A stretch of 21,541 nt of DNA from a virus: the IMG/VR virus record IMGVR_UViG_3300031226_000009, positions 1 through 21,541 of that record; one strand, 5' to 3'. Position numbers and translations under genes: made by a program. How positions within the stretch are numbered: position 1 is the stretch's first letter; each line of letters begins with the position of its first letter. Under the pieces are notes generated by a model. It saw nothing but the letters and a program-made list of their open reading frames with translations. It was not told the DNA's origin and did not search any database. Below, piece after piece: positions 1 through 6,787 of this stretch.

Positions 1-2
1 GC

Positions 3-467
3 GTCGTTGAGACTGTCGCTATTAAACTGCGTCATCGTGGTGTCGAAGTGGTGACGTTTCATGACGACACCAGTCTGAGCCAGAGTGAAAATCTCGCAGA
101 GATTGTTGATTTCCACAACGGTGAAAATCGCGATCTTGACGTGAGCGTGCATTTCAATGCCTACGTCGAGACGACTGCACCGATGGGCTGTGAGTGCCTG
201 TACGTCACGCAGGAAGCGCTCGCCGGCCGCATGGCTGCTGCGATTGCTGAATGTGGATTCATCAATCGCGGCGCCAAGAAGCGTACTGACCTGTACTTTC
301 TCAATCAGACGACCGGACCGTCTATTTTGATCGAGGTTTGTTTTGTTGACAGCACGGCCGATGCTACTGTCTACGAAGCGATGTTTGAGGAGGTGTGCGC
401 AGCCATTGCTGGCGTGCTGAGCGGCATCGGTACGGGTAGTGTTGCCATGGCTAGTGCGAAAATATAA
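3..467 (+). CDS. N-acetylmuramoyl-L-alanine amidase (endolysin), 5'-truncated by window edge
   Basis: This is the C-terminal part of an Amidase_3-type zinc amidase that cleaves the MurNAc-L-Ala bond of peptidoglycan, most likely the phage endolysin. The frame is open from base 3, so the true start lies outside the window. Visible family signatures are SVHFNA, containing one zinc-binding His, and the C-terminal IEVCFVDS block with the catalytic Glu, preceded by the typical NRGAKKRTDLYFLNQTTGPS stretch. The first zinc His and Glu would lie upstream of the window. The last ~15 residues are Gly/Ala/Ser rich. It is the first of three + strand genes that end at the terminator at 1343-1376, consistent with the end of a late lysis/structural operon. 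A GTG at 48 is an unlikely start because the homologous sequence continues upstream of it. Confidence 0.88.
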   Translation, partial: VVETVAIKLRHRGVEVVTFHDDTSLSQSENLAEIVDFHNGENRDLDVSVHFNAYVETTAPMGCECLYVTQEALAGRMAAAIAECGFINRGAKKRTDLYFLNQTTGPSILIEVCFVDSTADATVYEAMFEEVCAAIAGVLSGIGTGSVAMASAKI

Positions 468-469
468 CA

Positions 470-571
470 GTGTTTCCTACGAATAACGGAGGTTGGTTGC
501 TGCTAGTAGTTCTCATAGCCGTGGCAGCGGCCATCGGTGTGTGGTTGAGCGGCTATGGTAACTGTTGTTAA
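470..571 (+). CDS. Tiny hydrophobic membrane peptide in the lysis region
   Basis: A 33-codon frame opens with GTG just after the amidase stop and encodes a peptide with one hydrophobic segment (LLLVVLIAVAAAIGVWL) ending in GNCC. A GGAGG at 488-492 sits four bases before an in-frame TTG at 497, so the real product may be only 24 residues. Its position between the endolysin and the next late gene suggests a holin- or spanin-like accessory, but no family motif is visible and the Cys residues do not form a normal lipobox. The assignment rests on hydrophobicity, a ribosome-binding site and the snug fit between neighbours. Confidence 0.35.
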   Translation: MFPTNNGGWLLLVVLIAVAAAIGVWLSGYGNCC

Positions 572-596
572 CTTGAACCCAAGGGAGAAATATCCA

Positions 597-1094
597 ATGA
601 AGAAGTCGTTTATGGCACTAATCACGCCAATGCGGTCGGACGCTCATCCGGATCATGAACTACCGAAGCCACAGCCCCCGTCAGGCGCGCATCCAGACCA
701 TACGTTGCCCGGTCAGTTGCCACACCCCGAACATCCGATTTACTATCCATTGCCACCGGATGCACCGGTTGATCCCGGATATGGCGTACCAATCGAACAT
801 CCGGATCATACATTGCCGGGTGATCAGCCACGCCCTGATCACGACTTACCCGGTGCGCAGCCACACCCTGAGCATCCGATTGCGTTGCCACCGAACAGCG
901 GCGGTTGGCTGCCAGTCTATATCTGGGGTCCGGGCGATCCACGACCAAACCCGCCAATTTACATTCCGCCGGAAGTTGAGGTGGAGGGTGAAAAGGTGAA
1001 AGTCACGGCGATCTGGACGCCGGAAAATGGCTGGGAGACAATTGTTATTCTCAAGCCGCAGAAACCGACAGCGACGCCATCGAAACGGCGGTGA
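597..1094 (+). CDS. His/Pro-rich repeat protein, unknown function
   Basis: I do not recognise a named family. The 165-residue protein begins MKKSFMALIT and is made of degenerate short repeats (HPDHTLPG, HPEHPI, RPDHDLPG), followed by a conserved-looking block GGWLPVYIWGPGDPRPNPP and a C-terminal beta-like segment (EVEVEGEKVKVTAIWT) ending in basic residues. The ATG at 597 is preferred over the one at 555 because AAGGGAGA lies at a normal distance upstream. The repeats are also visible in the DNA. It is the last + strand gene before the terminator, so it is a late gene and could be a virion-associated or lysis-accessory protein. Multiple His residues could bind metal; that is speculation. Confidence 0.7.
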   Translation: MKKSFMALITPMRSDAHPDHELPKPQPPSGAHPDHTLPGQLPHPEHPIYYPLPPDAPVDPGYGVPIEHPDHTLPGDQPRPDHDLPGAQPHPEHPIALPPNSGGWLPVYIWGPGDPRPNPPIYIPPEVEVEGEKVKVTAIWTPENGWETIVILKPQKPTATPSKRR

Positions 1095-1494
1095 ATGTCG
1101 AAAAACTGAGGATATACGTCAGCCCTATCTGGCCGTCTCGAGCCGGTGAGCGAACCGGGAAAATCCTCTGTGGCGGCGTCCCGGCATCCGTGAGGACAGG
1201 TCCGGGGTCCTGACGATACTCTCGATAGTGAATAGGACGCGTTCCGCGCGTTCTGACGAAGTCCGGACTTGGCACCGGACAGGGACTGGCGCCCGAGCAT
1301 ACCTCCGGTGGGCGTCGCTCCTTATTTGGCGTCTCTCCCTTGGCCGCTCCGGTTATCCGACCGGAGCGGCTTTTTTGTATCAAGTTGCACCAACGCTCTC
1401 CGGTCGGCGTCGGCGGACATTCTTTGTTGAATAGCAAAATGCCCAAGATGACGACAGTCACGGTGGCAACACTTAATAGCAACAGAGTTTTCAT
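1051..1494 (-). CDS. Possible small membrane-anchored protein, doubtful 3' part
   Basis: The frame starts with an ATG that overlaps the TGA of the preceding gene (TGATG) and encodes a convincing N-terminal signal or membrane segment (MKTLLLLSVATVTVVILGILLF) followed by NKECPPTPTGERWC. The rest of the frame runs antisense through the strong + strand terminator and the hairpin-rich stretch, and overlaps the end of the late gene by about 44 bases. It has the composition of a chance extension. The start looks real because of the coupling; the full 147-residue length is doubtful. Confidence 0.35.
   Translation of the reverse strand: MKTLLLLSVATVTVVILGILLFNKECPPTPTGERWCNLIQKSRSGRITGAAKGETPNKERRPPEVCSGASPCPVPSPDFVRTRGTRPIHYREYRQDPGPVLTDAGTPPQRIFPVRSPARDGQIGLTYILSFSTFTAVSMASLSVSAA
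1095..1342 (+). other. Hairpin-dense stretch between the last late gene and the terminator
   Basis: No + strand gene is visible here. On the + strand several inverted repeats follow one another: CCGGGA...TCCCGG around 1155-1185, AGGAC...GTCCT around 1197-1211, ACGCG-TTCCG-CGCGT near 1237-1251, GTCCGG-N8-CCGGAC at about 1261-1280 and GCGCCC...GGGCGT near 1290-1314. This could be a structured 3' UTR or a small RNA ending at the terminator. The only competing explanation is the doubtful - strand frame listed separately. Confidence 0.35.
1343..1376 (+). terminator. Rho-independent terminator of the + strand late operon
   Basis: A perfect 11-bp stem (GCCGCTCCGGT paired with ACCGGAGCGGC) with a 6-nt loop is followed directly by six T residues. 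It acts in the + direction, since there is no T-run on the other side. It lies between converging transcription units. Confidence 0.93.
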
Positions 1495-1721
1495 CAGTCG
1501 GAACAGTCCTCGTCCAACCTGATGCCGAAATTCGGCACTGGAAACATCAACCGCATATAGGTCGGCATTTCGGAGTGCCGCAGCAATCCAGTTTCAAGGT
1601 CCACCATTGGCGTCGCGCTGTGTGAGTCAGGCTTTGTTCTTGTTTTCGTCATCAGCTTGCGGGTGCGCCATGCCTTCCGGCTCGCTGCGCTGTGGTCCCG
1701 GTTTGCCTTTTTCCGTGCCAT
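1494..1721 (-). CDS. Small basic protein, overlaps the end of its upstream neighbour
   Basis: A 75-residue frame starts MARKKANRDHSAASRKAWRT and ends NFGIRLDEDCSD. The ATG at 1721 has AGAGGG at a suitable distance upstream. It overlaps the last ~95 bases of the membrane-protein gene in another frame, and its stop overlaps the next ATG. The basic N-terminus could bind nucleic acid, but no known domain is recognised. An in-frame extension upstream to 2039 exists but has shadow-like composition and is not credited. Confidence 0.55.
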   Translation of the reverse strand: MARKKANRDHSAASRKAWRTRKLMTKTRTKPDSHSATPMVDLETGLLRHSEMPTYMRLMFPVPNFGIRLDEDCSD

Positions 1722-2052
1722 TGTCGTTGTACCCTCTGTCGAAATGATCAGCATGGCCGGCTGCTGAGCCGGCGGGAAAGATTGGAAACGGCGGTGGTCT
1801 GGTCGGGTCGGGCTCGACTCCATTGTCCGCTGACACCGGTTGAAAATTGAAACCAGTATTGCTGCGGTCGGCTTCCGTGCGTGACGCTTCGGCCATCTGT
1901 TGCATGGCGTATTTGCGGATTTCGTTCCGGGTGAGGCGCCGATACTTGCGCTGCCATGGCCAGTAACCGTATAGCAGGCGCATGCTGATAAACATGACGA
2001 TGACGATGGCGGCCGCCATGATGACATTGTCCATGTCAATCGGTACGGTCAT
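1627..2052 (-). CDS. Small single-pass membrane protein with Pro-rich tail
   Basis: The 141-residue protein has one transmembrane helix near the N-terminus (about residues 8-27), a basic juxtamembrane stretch (RKYRRLTRNEIRKYAMQQM) and a long polar Pro/Gly/Asp-rich C-terminal part. This predicts an N-anchored inner-membrane protein with a cytoplasmic tail. The ATG at 2052 overlaps the end of the upstream HTH gene; a second ATG at 2034, one base after that gene's TGA, is an equally possible start. Function unknown. Its place downstream of a regulator and next to other small membrane genes resembles phage moron or host-takeover clusters. Confidence 0.7.
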   Translation of the reverse strand: MTVPIDMDNVIMAAAIVIVMFISMRLLYGYWPWQRKYRRLTRNEIRKYAMQQMAEASRTEADRSNTGFNFQPVSADNGVEPDPTRPPPFPIFPAGSAAGHADHFDRGYNDNGTEKGKPGPQRSEPEGMAHPQADDENKNKA

Positions 2053-2371
2053 GGCTTGGTCTATTCAATATTCTATTGATGTGTTCAAGATCGCGTACTG
2101 CCATTCGCAGCATGGTCATTACGTTTTCTATCTTCTGTTCAATGTCGCTGCCTTCGCCGTGCTGTAGCCATACTCTGTCGCAGTTCAACAGGGTGGCGAG
2201 TTGCTCGAGCCGTTTGCCTTTCGGCTTGCAGTAGCCGATTTCCCAGTTGTTCCAGTGTTGACGGCTGACGCCCATTGCGCGGGCACAATCGGTCTGCCTG
2301 AGGCCGGTTTTGCGTCGGCATTCAGCGATACGTCTGGCGAACTCAGGCTCGCGAATGATCTGGAAAGTCAT
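2036..2371 (-). CDS. Cro/CI-type helix-turn-helix transcriptional regulator
   Basis: The 111-residue protein contains an XRE-family HTH in its first ~70 residues: EFARRIAECRRKTGLRQTDCARAMGVSRQHWNNWE, with the turn around ARAMGVSRQ and recognition helix SRQHWNNWE, then LEQLATLLNCDRVWLQHG, a common ending of this domain. The C-terminal ~40 residues are probably helical (IEQKIENVMTMLRMAVRDLEHI) and may dimerise. No peptidase domain is present, so it resembles Cro-like or small phage regulators rather than a self-cleaving CI repressor. It lies immediately downstream of the terminator-like hairpin at 2390-2415. A GGGGCT precedes the ATG. Targets are not evident from the sequence. Confidence 0.85.
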   Translation of the reverse strand: MTFQIIREPEFARRIAECRRKTGLRQTDCARAMGVSRQHWNNWEIGYCKPKGKRLEQLATLLNCDRVWLQHGEGSDIEQKIENVMTMLRMAVRDLEHINRILNRPSHDRTD

Positions 2372-2389
2372 TGTATAGCCCCGAAATTA

Positions 2390-2415
2390 CCCGGCGCGGC
2401 TCGCACCGCGCCGGG
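2390..2415 (-). terminator. Hairpin terminator candidate after the exported-protein gene
   Basis: A perfect 10-bp GC stem (CCCGGCGCGG / CCGCGCCGGG) with a 6-nt loop lies just after the stop of the 2423-3109 gene. Read on the - strand it is followed by TAATTTC, a weak T-tract, so termination may be partial. Confidence 0.6.
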
Positions 2416-2422
2416 GTATTGA

Positions 2423-3109
2423 TCAGGCTGCTGCCAGTCGATAGAGCTGGCGGCCTGCTTTCTTGCGCGCACGGCGTTTGCCCCATGCGTAGATCGCACC
2501 GAAGCCAGCGATGACACCGGGTAGACCGGCACCAACAGCCGGGACCGGCACTGGCGCAAGCGCCATGTCGATGCCGCCGTTGAAGCGTCCAGTGCCCACC
2601 GAGTTGATGGTGTAGCGCACCATCGCATCATAGGGGTCGGTCAGCAGCGCATTCATCGTCTCGAACGCACTGTCCGATGTGGCGGTGAACACGCCAGTAT
2701 CAGACAGCAGATTGCCGTTGATGAACGTCTGCTCTTGCGCGTTCCAGCCGCCCGTCAGCCCGGTCACGCTGAACGCCGAGAGGACGCCTTGCGTGGTGCC
2801 AGTGCCGATCAGGCCGTTGGCCGTGACGTTGATGACCAACTGGTGCGTCCCGCCAGCACTCTGGTTTACGTCCAGCGTGTTGGTTGAAAAGATGTCAGGA
2901 AAGGCCAGAAACGACTGAGCATTGATCGTCAACGAGTTGAGGTTGAACACAGAGCCGAAAGCCTGATTGGAAACATCCAACGTGCCATCGGCGCTGCTAG
3001 CAGATGCAACCTGAATGCCATCGACGAAGGCAGTCAGGCTGATTGTTTCCGCTGCTGCCGGAAGCGAGAATGCTCCGACCATAACGGCAGCAAGTAGTAG
3101 TTTCTTCAT
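2423..3109 (-). CDS. Exported protein with PEP-CTERM-like sorting tail (first of two)
   Basis: The 228-residue protein has a Sec signal peptide (MKKLLLAAVMVGAFSLPAAA, cleavage after about residue 20), a beta-rich, Ser/Thr/Asn/Gly-rich body and a tripartite C-terminus: a VPVPAVGAGLPG motif, a hydrophobic helix and a basic cluster KRRARKK. That layout matches the PEP-CTERM/exosortase sorting class, in a VPxP-GAGLPG variant I associate with alphaproteobacteria. After the basic cluster there is an unusual extra tail (AGRQLYRLAAA). The start has a strong CAAGGAGG site. It lies directly downstream of a second gene of the same type (3181-3864). In a phage these proteins would be expected at the host envelope or in exopolysaccharide. 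No exosortase gene is in the window. Confidence 0.75.
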   Translation of the reverse strand: MKKLLLAAVMVGAFSLPAAAETISLTAFVDGIQVASASSADGTLDVSNQAFGSVFNLNSLTINAQSFLAFPDIFSTNTLDVNQSAGGTHQLVINVTANGLIGTGTTQGVLSAFSVTGLTGGWNAQEQTFINGNLLSDTGVFTATSDSAFETMNALLTDPYDAMVRYTINSVGTGRFNGGIDMALAPVPVPAVGAGLPGVIAGFGAIYAWGKRRARKKAGRQLYRLAAA

Positions 3110-3142
3110 TTAAGTTGCCTCCTTGCAAGTAGGGGACGAGGA

Positions 3143-3160
3143 CTGCGGCTTGCGCCGCAG
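3143..3160. other. Short hairpin between the two sorting-tail genes
   Basis: A perfect 7-bp stem (CTGCGGC / GCCGCAG) with a TTGC loop lies in the gap between the two exported-protein genes, upstream of the ribosome-binding site at about 3115. The T-run is on the + side, so it is not a good terminator for the - strand transcript; it may be a processing or attenuation element. Confidence 0.4.
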
Positions 3161-3180
3161 CCTGTTTTTGTGTCGGCGAT

Positions 3181-3864
3181 TTACGCCGCTGCCTTTGAGA
3201 TAGGCAGGTCGAGGCCGAGTCTTTTCTTTCGACGCCTCATTAGTGCCCACAGACCGGCCAGACCGCTGATGAACAACGGACCAGAACCGGCAATGGGTGT
3301 CGGCACCGCGAACGGTGTCGGCACTAAGTCGCCTGTCAACCCAACAGGACCGGTACAACCACCAGTGCAGTCAGTCAGCAGAGCGTCTGCCGCCGCAATG
3401 ATGTTCATATCATTGAACTGCGTGGTGGCGAAAAGGAAGCCACTGAAGTTGTCGATAGTGAACGACAATGTGCTTCCGCATCCGCCAGACGATCCACCGT
3501 TGCCGCAGTCAGCCGAAATGCCGTCTGAGAAGAATTTGAACGGGCCGTTCGAGTAACTGGCGGGGCTGGTGTGCGTCAGCACCTGAATGTTGGTACCTTG
3601 GGCGAGGTCAATTGACGTTGCGTCGATGAACCCTGATCCAGCCAGACTCAAGTTGAACAGGAAGTGTGAGCCTGTCTGAAGTAAGATGTTGGGGTCCATG
3701 TTGACGTTAACGCCAACCTGATCGCACGAGGCATCCAAGCAGGATGCTGACGCTGTACCAAAGTTGCCAGTTCCCGCAAAATCGCTTTGCGTGAAGGTGG
3801 CAGCTTTCGCTGGAGCCGCAGCCAGTAGGGCTACGGACGCCAGTAACAGTAGTTTCTTCTTCAT
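3181..3864 (-). CDS. Exported protein with PEP-CTERM-like sorting tail (second of two)
   Basis: The 227-residue protein has the same architecture as its downstream neighbour: signal peptide MKKKLLLLASVALLAAAPAKA, a secreted beta-type body with several Cys (SCLDASCD, DCGNGG, DCTGGCTG) that could form disulfides, and a C-terminal VPTPIAGSGPLF motif, hydrophobic helix and RRRKKR cluster, followed by a short tail ending KAAA. The bodies are not obviously alike, so the two genes share sorting signals more than sequence. The gene is preceded by the GACATAGGAG ribosome-binding box used by several other genes here, which argues that it belongs to this phage and is not a flanking host gene. Its function is unknown; modification of the host surface is a reasonable guess. 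Confidence 0.75.
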   Translation of the reverse strand: MKKKLLLLASVALLAAAPAKAATFTQSDFAGTGNFGTASASCLDASCDQVGVNVNMDPNILLQTGSHFLFNLSLAGSGFIDATSIDLAQGTNIQVLTHTSPASYSNGPFKFFSDGISADCGNGGSSGGCGSTLSFTIDNFSGFLFATTQFNDMNIIAAADALLTDCTGGCTGPVGLTGDLVPTPFAVPTPIAGSGPLFISGLAGLWALMRRRKKRLGLDLPISKAAA

Positions 3865-3913
3865 CTAGATAGTCTCCTATGTCGGGTTGGTCCCACGTAG
3901 TGGCAGTTTTTCA

Positions 3914-4513
3914 TCAGTCCGGCGCGCCACCCCTCGCCGGTAGGTTGATGCGCTGTTGCCACGGTGTAAACTGTGGCGGATCAGCGTCGAAATCGGCAAC
4001 TAGCGGCCAGCGCGTCATGGCGTCCGGCTGCAACATTGCGTTAACAGTGCCGCCACCGCTGATCAGCGTCGGATAGGCGACGGTCGGTCCGATTACCTGC
4101 GCAACTTGTACTGGCTTCTTTGGTGGCGCGGCATTGCCGTTTGGTTCGATGCTTGGCCGGATTTTTGGGCGCGGATGCCGGCCGGACTGATTGTCCCAGC
4201 AATGACGCTCCGTGTGCCAGTACAGGTGCGAAGTCTTGAACTTGGCGCGGGCCTGCTCCTTGGTCAGGCAGGCCGGCAGGTTATCGGCGCCGAATGCCTT
4301 CTCCATTAGCAGCCAGACGCCAGTGATGACGATGGATATGGCGACGAGAATGAACGCATAGGCAAGAAATTGCTCGGCACGGTCGCGCATCGACATGCTA
4401 CCTTCACGAAAACACTCGCAATCATCCGGTGACGGACAGGGCGCACCGGGCGGCAGGCCGTAGCAAGGACGCCGGATAACCGGAACGTCAGGAGGCGGGT
4501 GCATGCTGGTCAT
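3914..4513 (-). CDS. Single-pass membrane protein with HLYWH..HCWD motif
   Basis: The 199-residue protein has a Cys/Pro-rich N-terminus, one transmembrane helix (about residues 49-67, FLAYAFILVAISIVITGVW) and, just after it, CLTKEQARAKFKTSHLYWHTERHCWD. I recall that motif from small Rhizobiales and phage proteins of unknown function. The C-terminal part is Pro-rich. The ATG at 4513 overlaps the upstream TGA (ATGA). An internal ATG at 4396 has its own GAAGG site and would give a 160-residue protein starting right before the membrane helix, so the true start is unsettled. Clustered His, Cys and Trp could form a metal site in the periplasm; this is inference. Confidence 0.7.
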   Translation of the reverse strand: MTSMHPPPDVPVIRRPCYGLPPGAPCPSPDDCECFREGSMSMRDRAEQFLAYAFILVAISIVITGVWLLMEKAFGADNLPACLTKEQARAKFKTSHLYWHTERHCWDNQSGRHPRPKIRPSIEPNGNAAPPKKPVQVAQVIGPTVAYPTLISGGGTVNAMLQPDAMTRWPLVADFDADPPQFTPWQQRINLPARGGAPD

Positions 4514-4914
4514 GGGGTCGGATCAGGCTGCTCCTTGATCAGCGGTGCGTGTTCGATGCCAAAAGCGCGTAACTGCGCCATCATTGAAATGTACATGGTC
4601 TGATAGACGGTCAGGTTGGCGACGGCATCGTCACGTTCGCGCTGGTACGACTCCATGCGACTGACAGCTGCGCCACGCTCTGCGCGCAGCGCCTCAATTT
4701 CAATCTTGCTGACGGTCATCGACTGCTCCATGCGATCCAGCTGGCGCTGTAATTCGTCGCGCTCCGCCACCACGCGCTGATAACTGGCGACGTGATGCTG
4801 CACGGCAGTCGCGACGGCCAATTCTTCCGGCGACTGCTGCGGTATGCCACCATTGGTCGGCGGTAGTGGCGGTTTCTCAATCGGTGGGCGGTCCGTCTGT
4901 TTGACTGCTGCCAT
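4510..4914 (-). CDS. Coiled-coil protein, unknown function
   Basis: The 134-residue protein has a Pro-rich N-terminus followed by a long heptad-like region (about residues 45-110: ERDELQRQLDRMEQS, KIEIEALRAERGAAV, ESYQRERDDAVANL), typical of a parallel coiled coil. The RERDDAV pattern recurs in many phage coiled-coil proteins of unknown role. GGGAGA is well placed before the ATG, and the stop overlaps the start of the next gene (ATGA), so it is translationally coupled to the membrane protein downstream. A structural or scaffolding role is possible. Confidence 0.7.
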   Translation of the reverse strand: MAAVKQTDRPPIEKPPLPPTNGGIPQQSPEELAVATAVQHHVASYQRVVAERDELQRQLDRMEQSMTVSKIEIEALRAERGAAVSRMESYQRERDDAVANLTVYQTMYISMMAQLRAFGIEHAPLIKEQPDPTP

Positions 4915-4916
4915 GC

Positions 4917-5357
4917 TTATCTCTCCCGCTTGGTAATGGTCAGGGCCTCGTAGCGCCGGTCGCTGTGGATTTCGAGCAGGCGTTCAAGCAGCTTATCTGG
5001 TTCGTTTCGGTACGGATTGGCACCGGTATCGTTGAATACTGGCCGGACGTTGGCGCTGTTCGGTTCGCGCTCGAGCGTGATCAGCTCTTCTTCGCCCGGC
5101 GCGCTTGGAGCAATCGACATTGGATCGGACGATATCGGTCGTCGGCGCGCCCGATGCATGATGCGCAGCCGCACACCGAGTTCTTTGGCGCGCCGGCTCA
5201 GCGTATCGCGCCCGGTACCTATCGCCTTTTCCAGCTTGTGTAACGACATTGTCCCTTGCGACTGCGCGATGATCAGCTTGTCTTCTTCCGGGGTAAACGA
5301 ACGACAACGATACACGCGCATTTTACTCGTATTGTTGAATGGACCGTATTGGACCAC
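4917..5357 (-). CDS. SANT/Myb-like DNA-binding protein
   Basis: The first third carries RSFTPEEDKLIIAQSQGTMSLHKLEKAIGTGRDTLSRRAKELGVRL, a Myb/SANT-like three-helix unit (FTPEEDKLI ... I..GRD.LSRRAKELG) followed by a basic stretch, suggesting sequence-specific DNA binding. The remainder is polar and unrecognised. The start is uncertain: GTG at 5357 has GGGAG touching it, while ATG at 5321, just before the domain, lacks a clear site. It lies 11 bases downstream of the helicase stop and two bases before the coiled-coil gene's start region. It may be a transcription regulator or nuclease partner; small proteins of this type are common in phage replication blocks. Confidence 0.68.
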   Translation of the reverse strand: MVQYGPFNNTSKMRVYRCRSFTPEEDKLIIAQSQGTMSLHKLEKAIGTGRDTLSRRAKELGVRLRIMHRARRRPISSDPMSIAPSAPGEEELITLEREPNSANVRPVFNDTGANPYRNEPDKLLERLLEIHSDRRYEALTITKRER

Positions 5358-5368
5358 CTCCCGGCTCT

Positions 5369-6787
5369 CTAGTCAAGCCGGAACTTACGGACTTCACGGA
5401 TCAGCGCATCCATTCCTGCCGCCATCGTCTTCTTCTTGGTTAGAATATCAACGTTTATCTGATCGATGGGTGAAGCGATTGGCCAATAAAGATAGCAAGT
5501 TTCATCCTGTTCGCCACGATGGTTACGGTCATTCATCTGCGACACGTGCATCAGTGACAGCGACGTTTCATAAAAGTATATTCTATGGCAACGGTCATTG
5601 CCCTTCTTGCCCAGCAGCGTGTGACCCCGGCTGGTCTGGTCGATCTGGCCGACCAGTACGCGGCAGGAACTGTCATCATTGAAGCGCCGCTTCTGCTCGA
5701 TCAGGTCGTCCTTTTTCATACCGCCGGTGATCCACGCTGGCTTGTAGCCTTCCTTTTCGAACTGCTCGATTAGCATGCGTCCGCTTGGATCAAAAAAGTA
5801 GACGACAATTAGTTTACCGTGCCCGGTCGCCATCAGGTCAAGCGCTGCCTTCAGCTTCGGATTGTGTTTCGGCTCTTCCAGCCAGAACGCGCGCCCGTCC
5901 TTCATCAGCAGGCACGACGAAATCTGCTGCAGCTTGATGCGCTGGGTCAGTACCATGTCGGCGCTCACTTCCTCTTCGCCTATCAATGCATAGAACTCCT
6001 GCATCATCGTTGCGTAGTGCTGGTGCTGCTTATCGGTCATTTCGAGGTGGACCGGCACCTCGAGCTGTTCTGGCATATCCTTGCGCCAGTCGCGTTTGAG
6101 CGCCCGAAATGAGCAGCCGTCGAGCATGCGCGCCAGTTCTTCCTTGCGGTCCTCGTTCATGCCGATGACTTGCCGGCCCATGAACCCACCCATCTTGGCG
6201 TAACGATTGCGAAATGCAAACGCATTCATGCCGTTGATCTGGCCGAGCATCTTTAAAGGCGCAAAATAATCCAACACGTTCTGGACCAATGGTGTACCAT
6301 TGTTTAGTCGCACGTACTTTGCATCCTTAACCAGCTGGCCGACACAATACTTAGCCAGTAATGACGTGTGGTTCTTGATACCGGTAGACTCATCAAACGT
6401 TAACATACAACGGCGCTGTCTGAACAGTTCGAGCAGAGCGAGCCGGGCGCGCTCGCTGCCACGCAATGTTTCGTGTGCGATACCATAGACGCCGCACTCC
6501 CAGTTGTAGGGTAGCGGGTCATGTCCCCACATCCCGGTCTGCATAAAACCAAGTCCCCACTCTGCTGGTGCCAGTGTCCAGTCAGCAACGAAGCTACTTG
6601 GTGCCAACACGATATTGAGGTCCACATCACTGAATGAAACGAATTCATTTAAATTAGTTGCAGTTTTGCCAAGTCCTTGCTCAGAATGATTACCGAAACG
6701 CTCGCGTCCGCCGGCAGCTTTTAAATAAGCAGCCTGTACCGGCCAAGGGGTTCGACCCCAAAGTTCATGTTTAAGATGCCATTGCAT
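5369..6787 (-). CDS. SNF2-type superfamily 2 helicase/translocase
   Basis: The 472-residue protein shows SF2/SNF2 motifs in order: Walker A (EQGLGKT, Lys about residue 41), motif Ia (VLAPSSFVADW), motif II (LTFDESTGIKN, DES in place of DEAH, residues about 132-134), motif III-like (LNNGTPLVQN) and, in the second RecA lobe, motif V-like (VLVGQIDQTSRGHTL) and motif VI (SQMNDRNHRGEQ). Such single-core SNF2 proteins are common in phages and act as dsDNA translocases in replication or recombination. I chose ATG 6787 because conserved-looking sequence begins there; a TTG at 6817 extends the frame. Neither has a clear ribosome-binding site. The 5' end overlaps the last 17 bases of the AT-rich HNH gene, so expression probably relies on coupling. 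Confidence 0.85.
   Translation of the reverse strand: MQWHLKHELWGRTPWPVQAAYLKAAGGRERFGNHSEQGLGKTATNLNEFVSFSDVDLNIVLAPSSFVADWTLAPAEWGLGFMQTGMWGHDPLPYNWECGVYGIAHETLRGSERARLALLELFRQRRCMLTFDESTGIKNHTSLLAKYCVGQLVKDAKYVRLNNGTPLVQNVLDYFAPLKMLGQINGMNAFAFRNRYAKMGGFMGRQVIGMNEDRKEELARMLDGCSFRALKRDWRKDMPEQLEVPVHLEMTDKQHQHYATMMQEFYALIGEEEVSADMVLTQRIKLQQISSCLLMKDGRAFWLEEPKHNPKLKAALDLMATGHGKLIVVYFFDPSGRMLIEQFEKEGYKPAWITGGMKKDDLIEQKRRFNDDSSCRVLVGQIDQTSRGHTLLGKKGNDRCHRIYFYETSLSLMHVSQMNDRNHRGEQDETCYLYWPIASPIDQINVDILTKKKTMAAGMDALIREVRKFRLD

Noticed and set aside
655-957. Tandem repeats in the His/Pro gene as a CRISPR array
   Set aside because: The repeats are in-frame, degenerate and encode protein; there are no regular spacers.
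3143-3169. Hairpin followed by TTTTT as a + strand terminator
   Set aside because: No + strand gene precedes it; the surrounding genes are all on the - strand, where no T-run follows.
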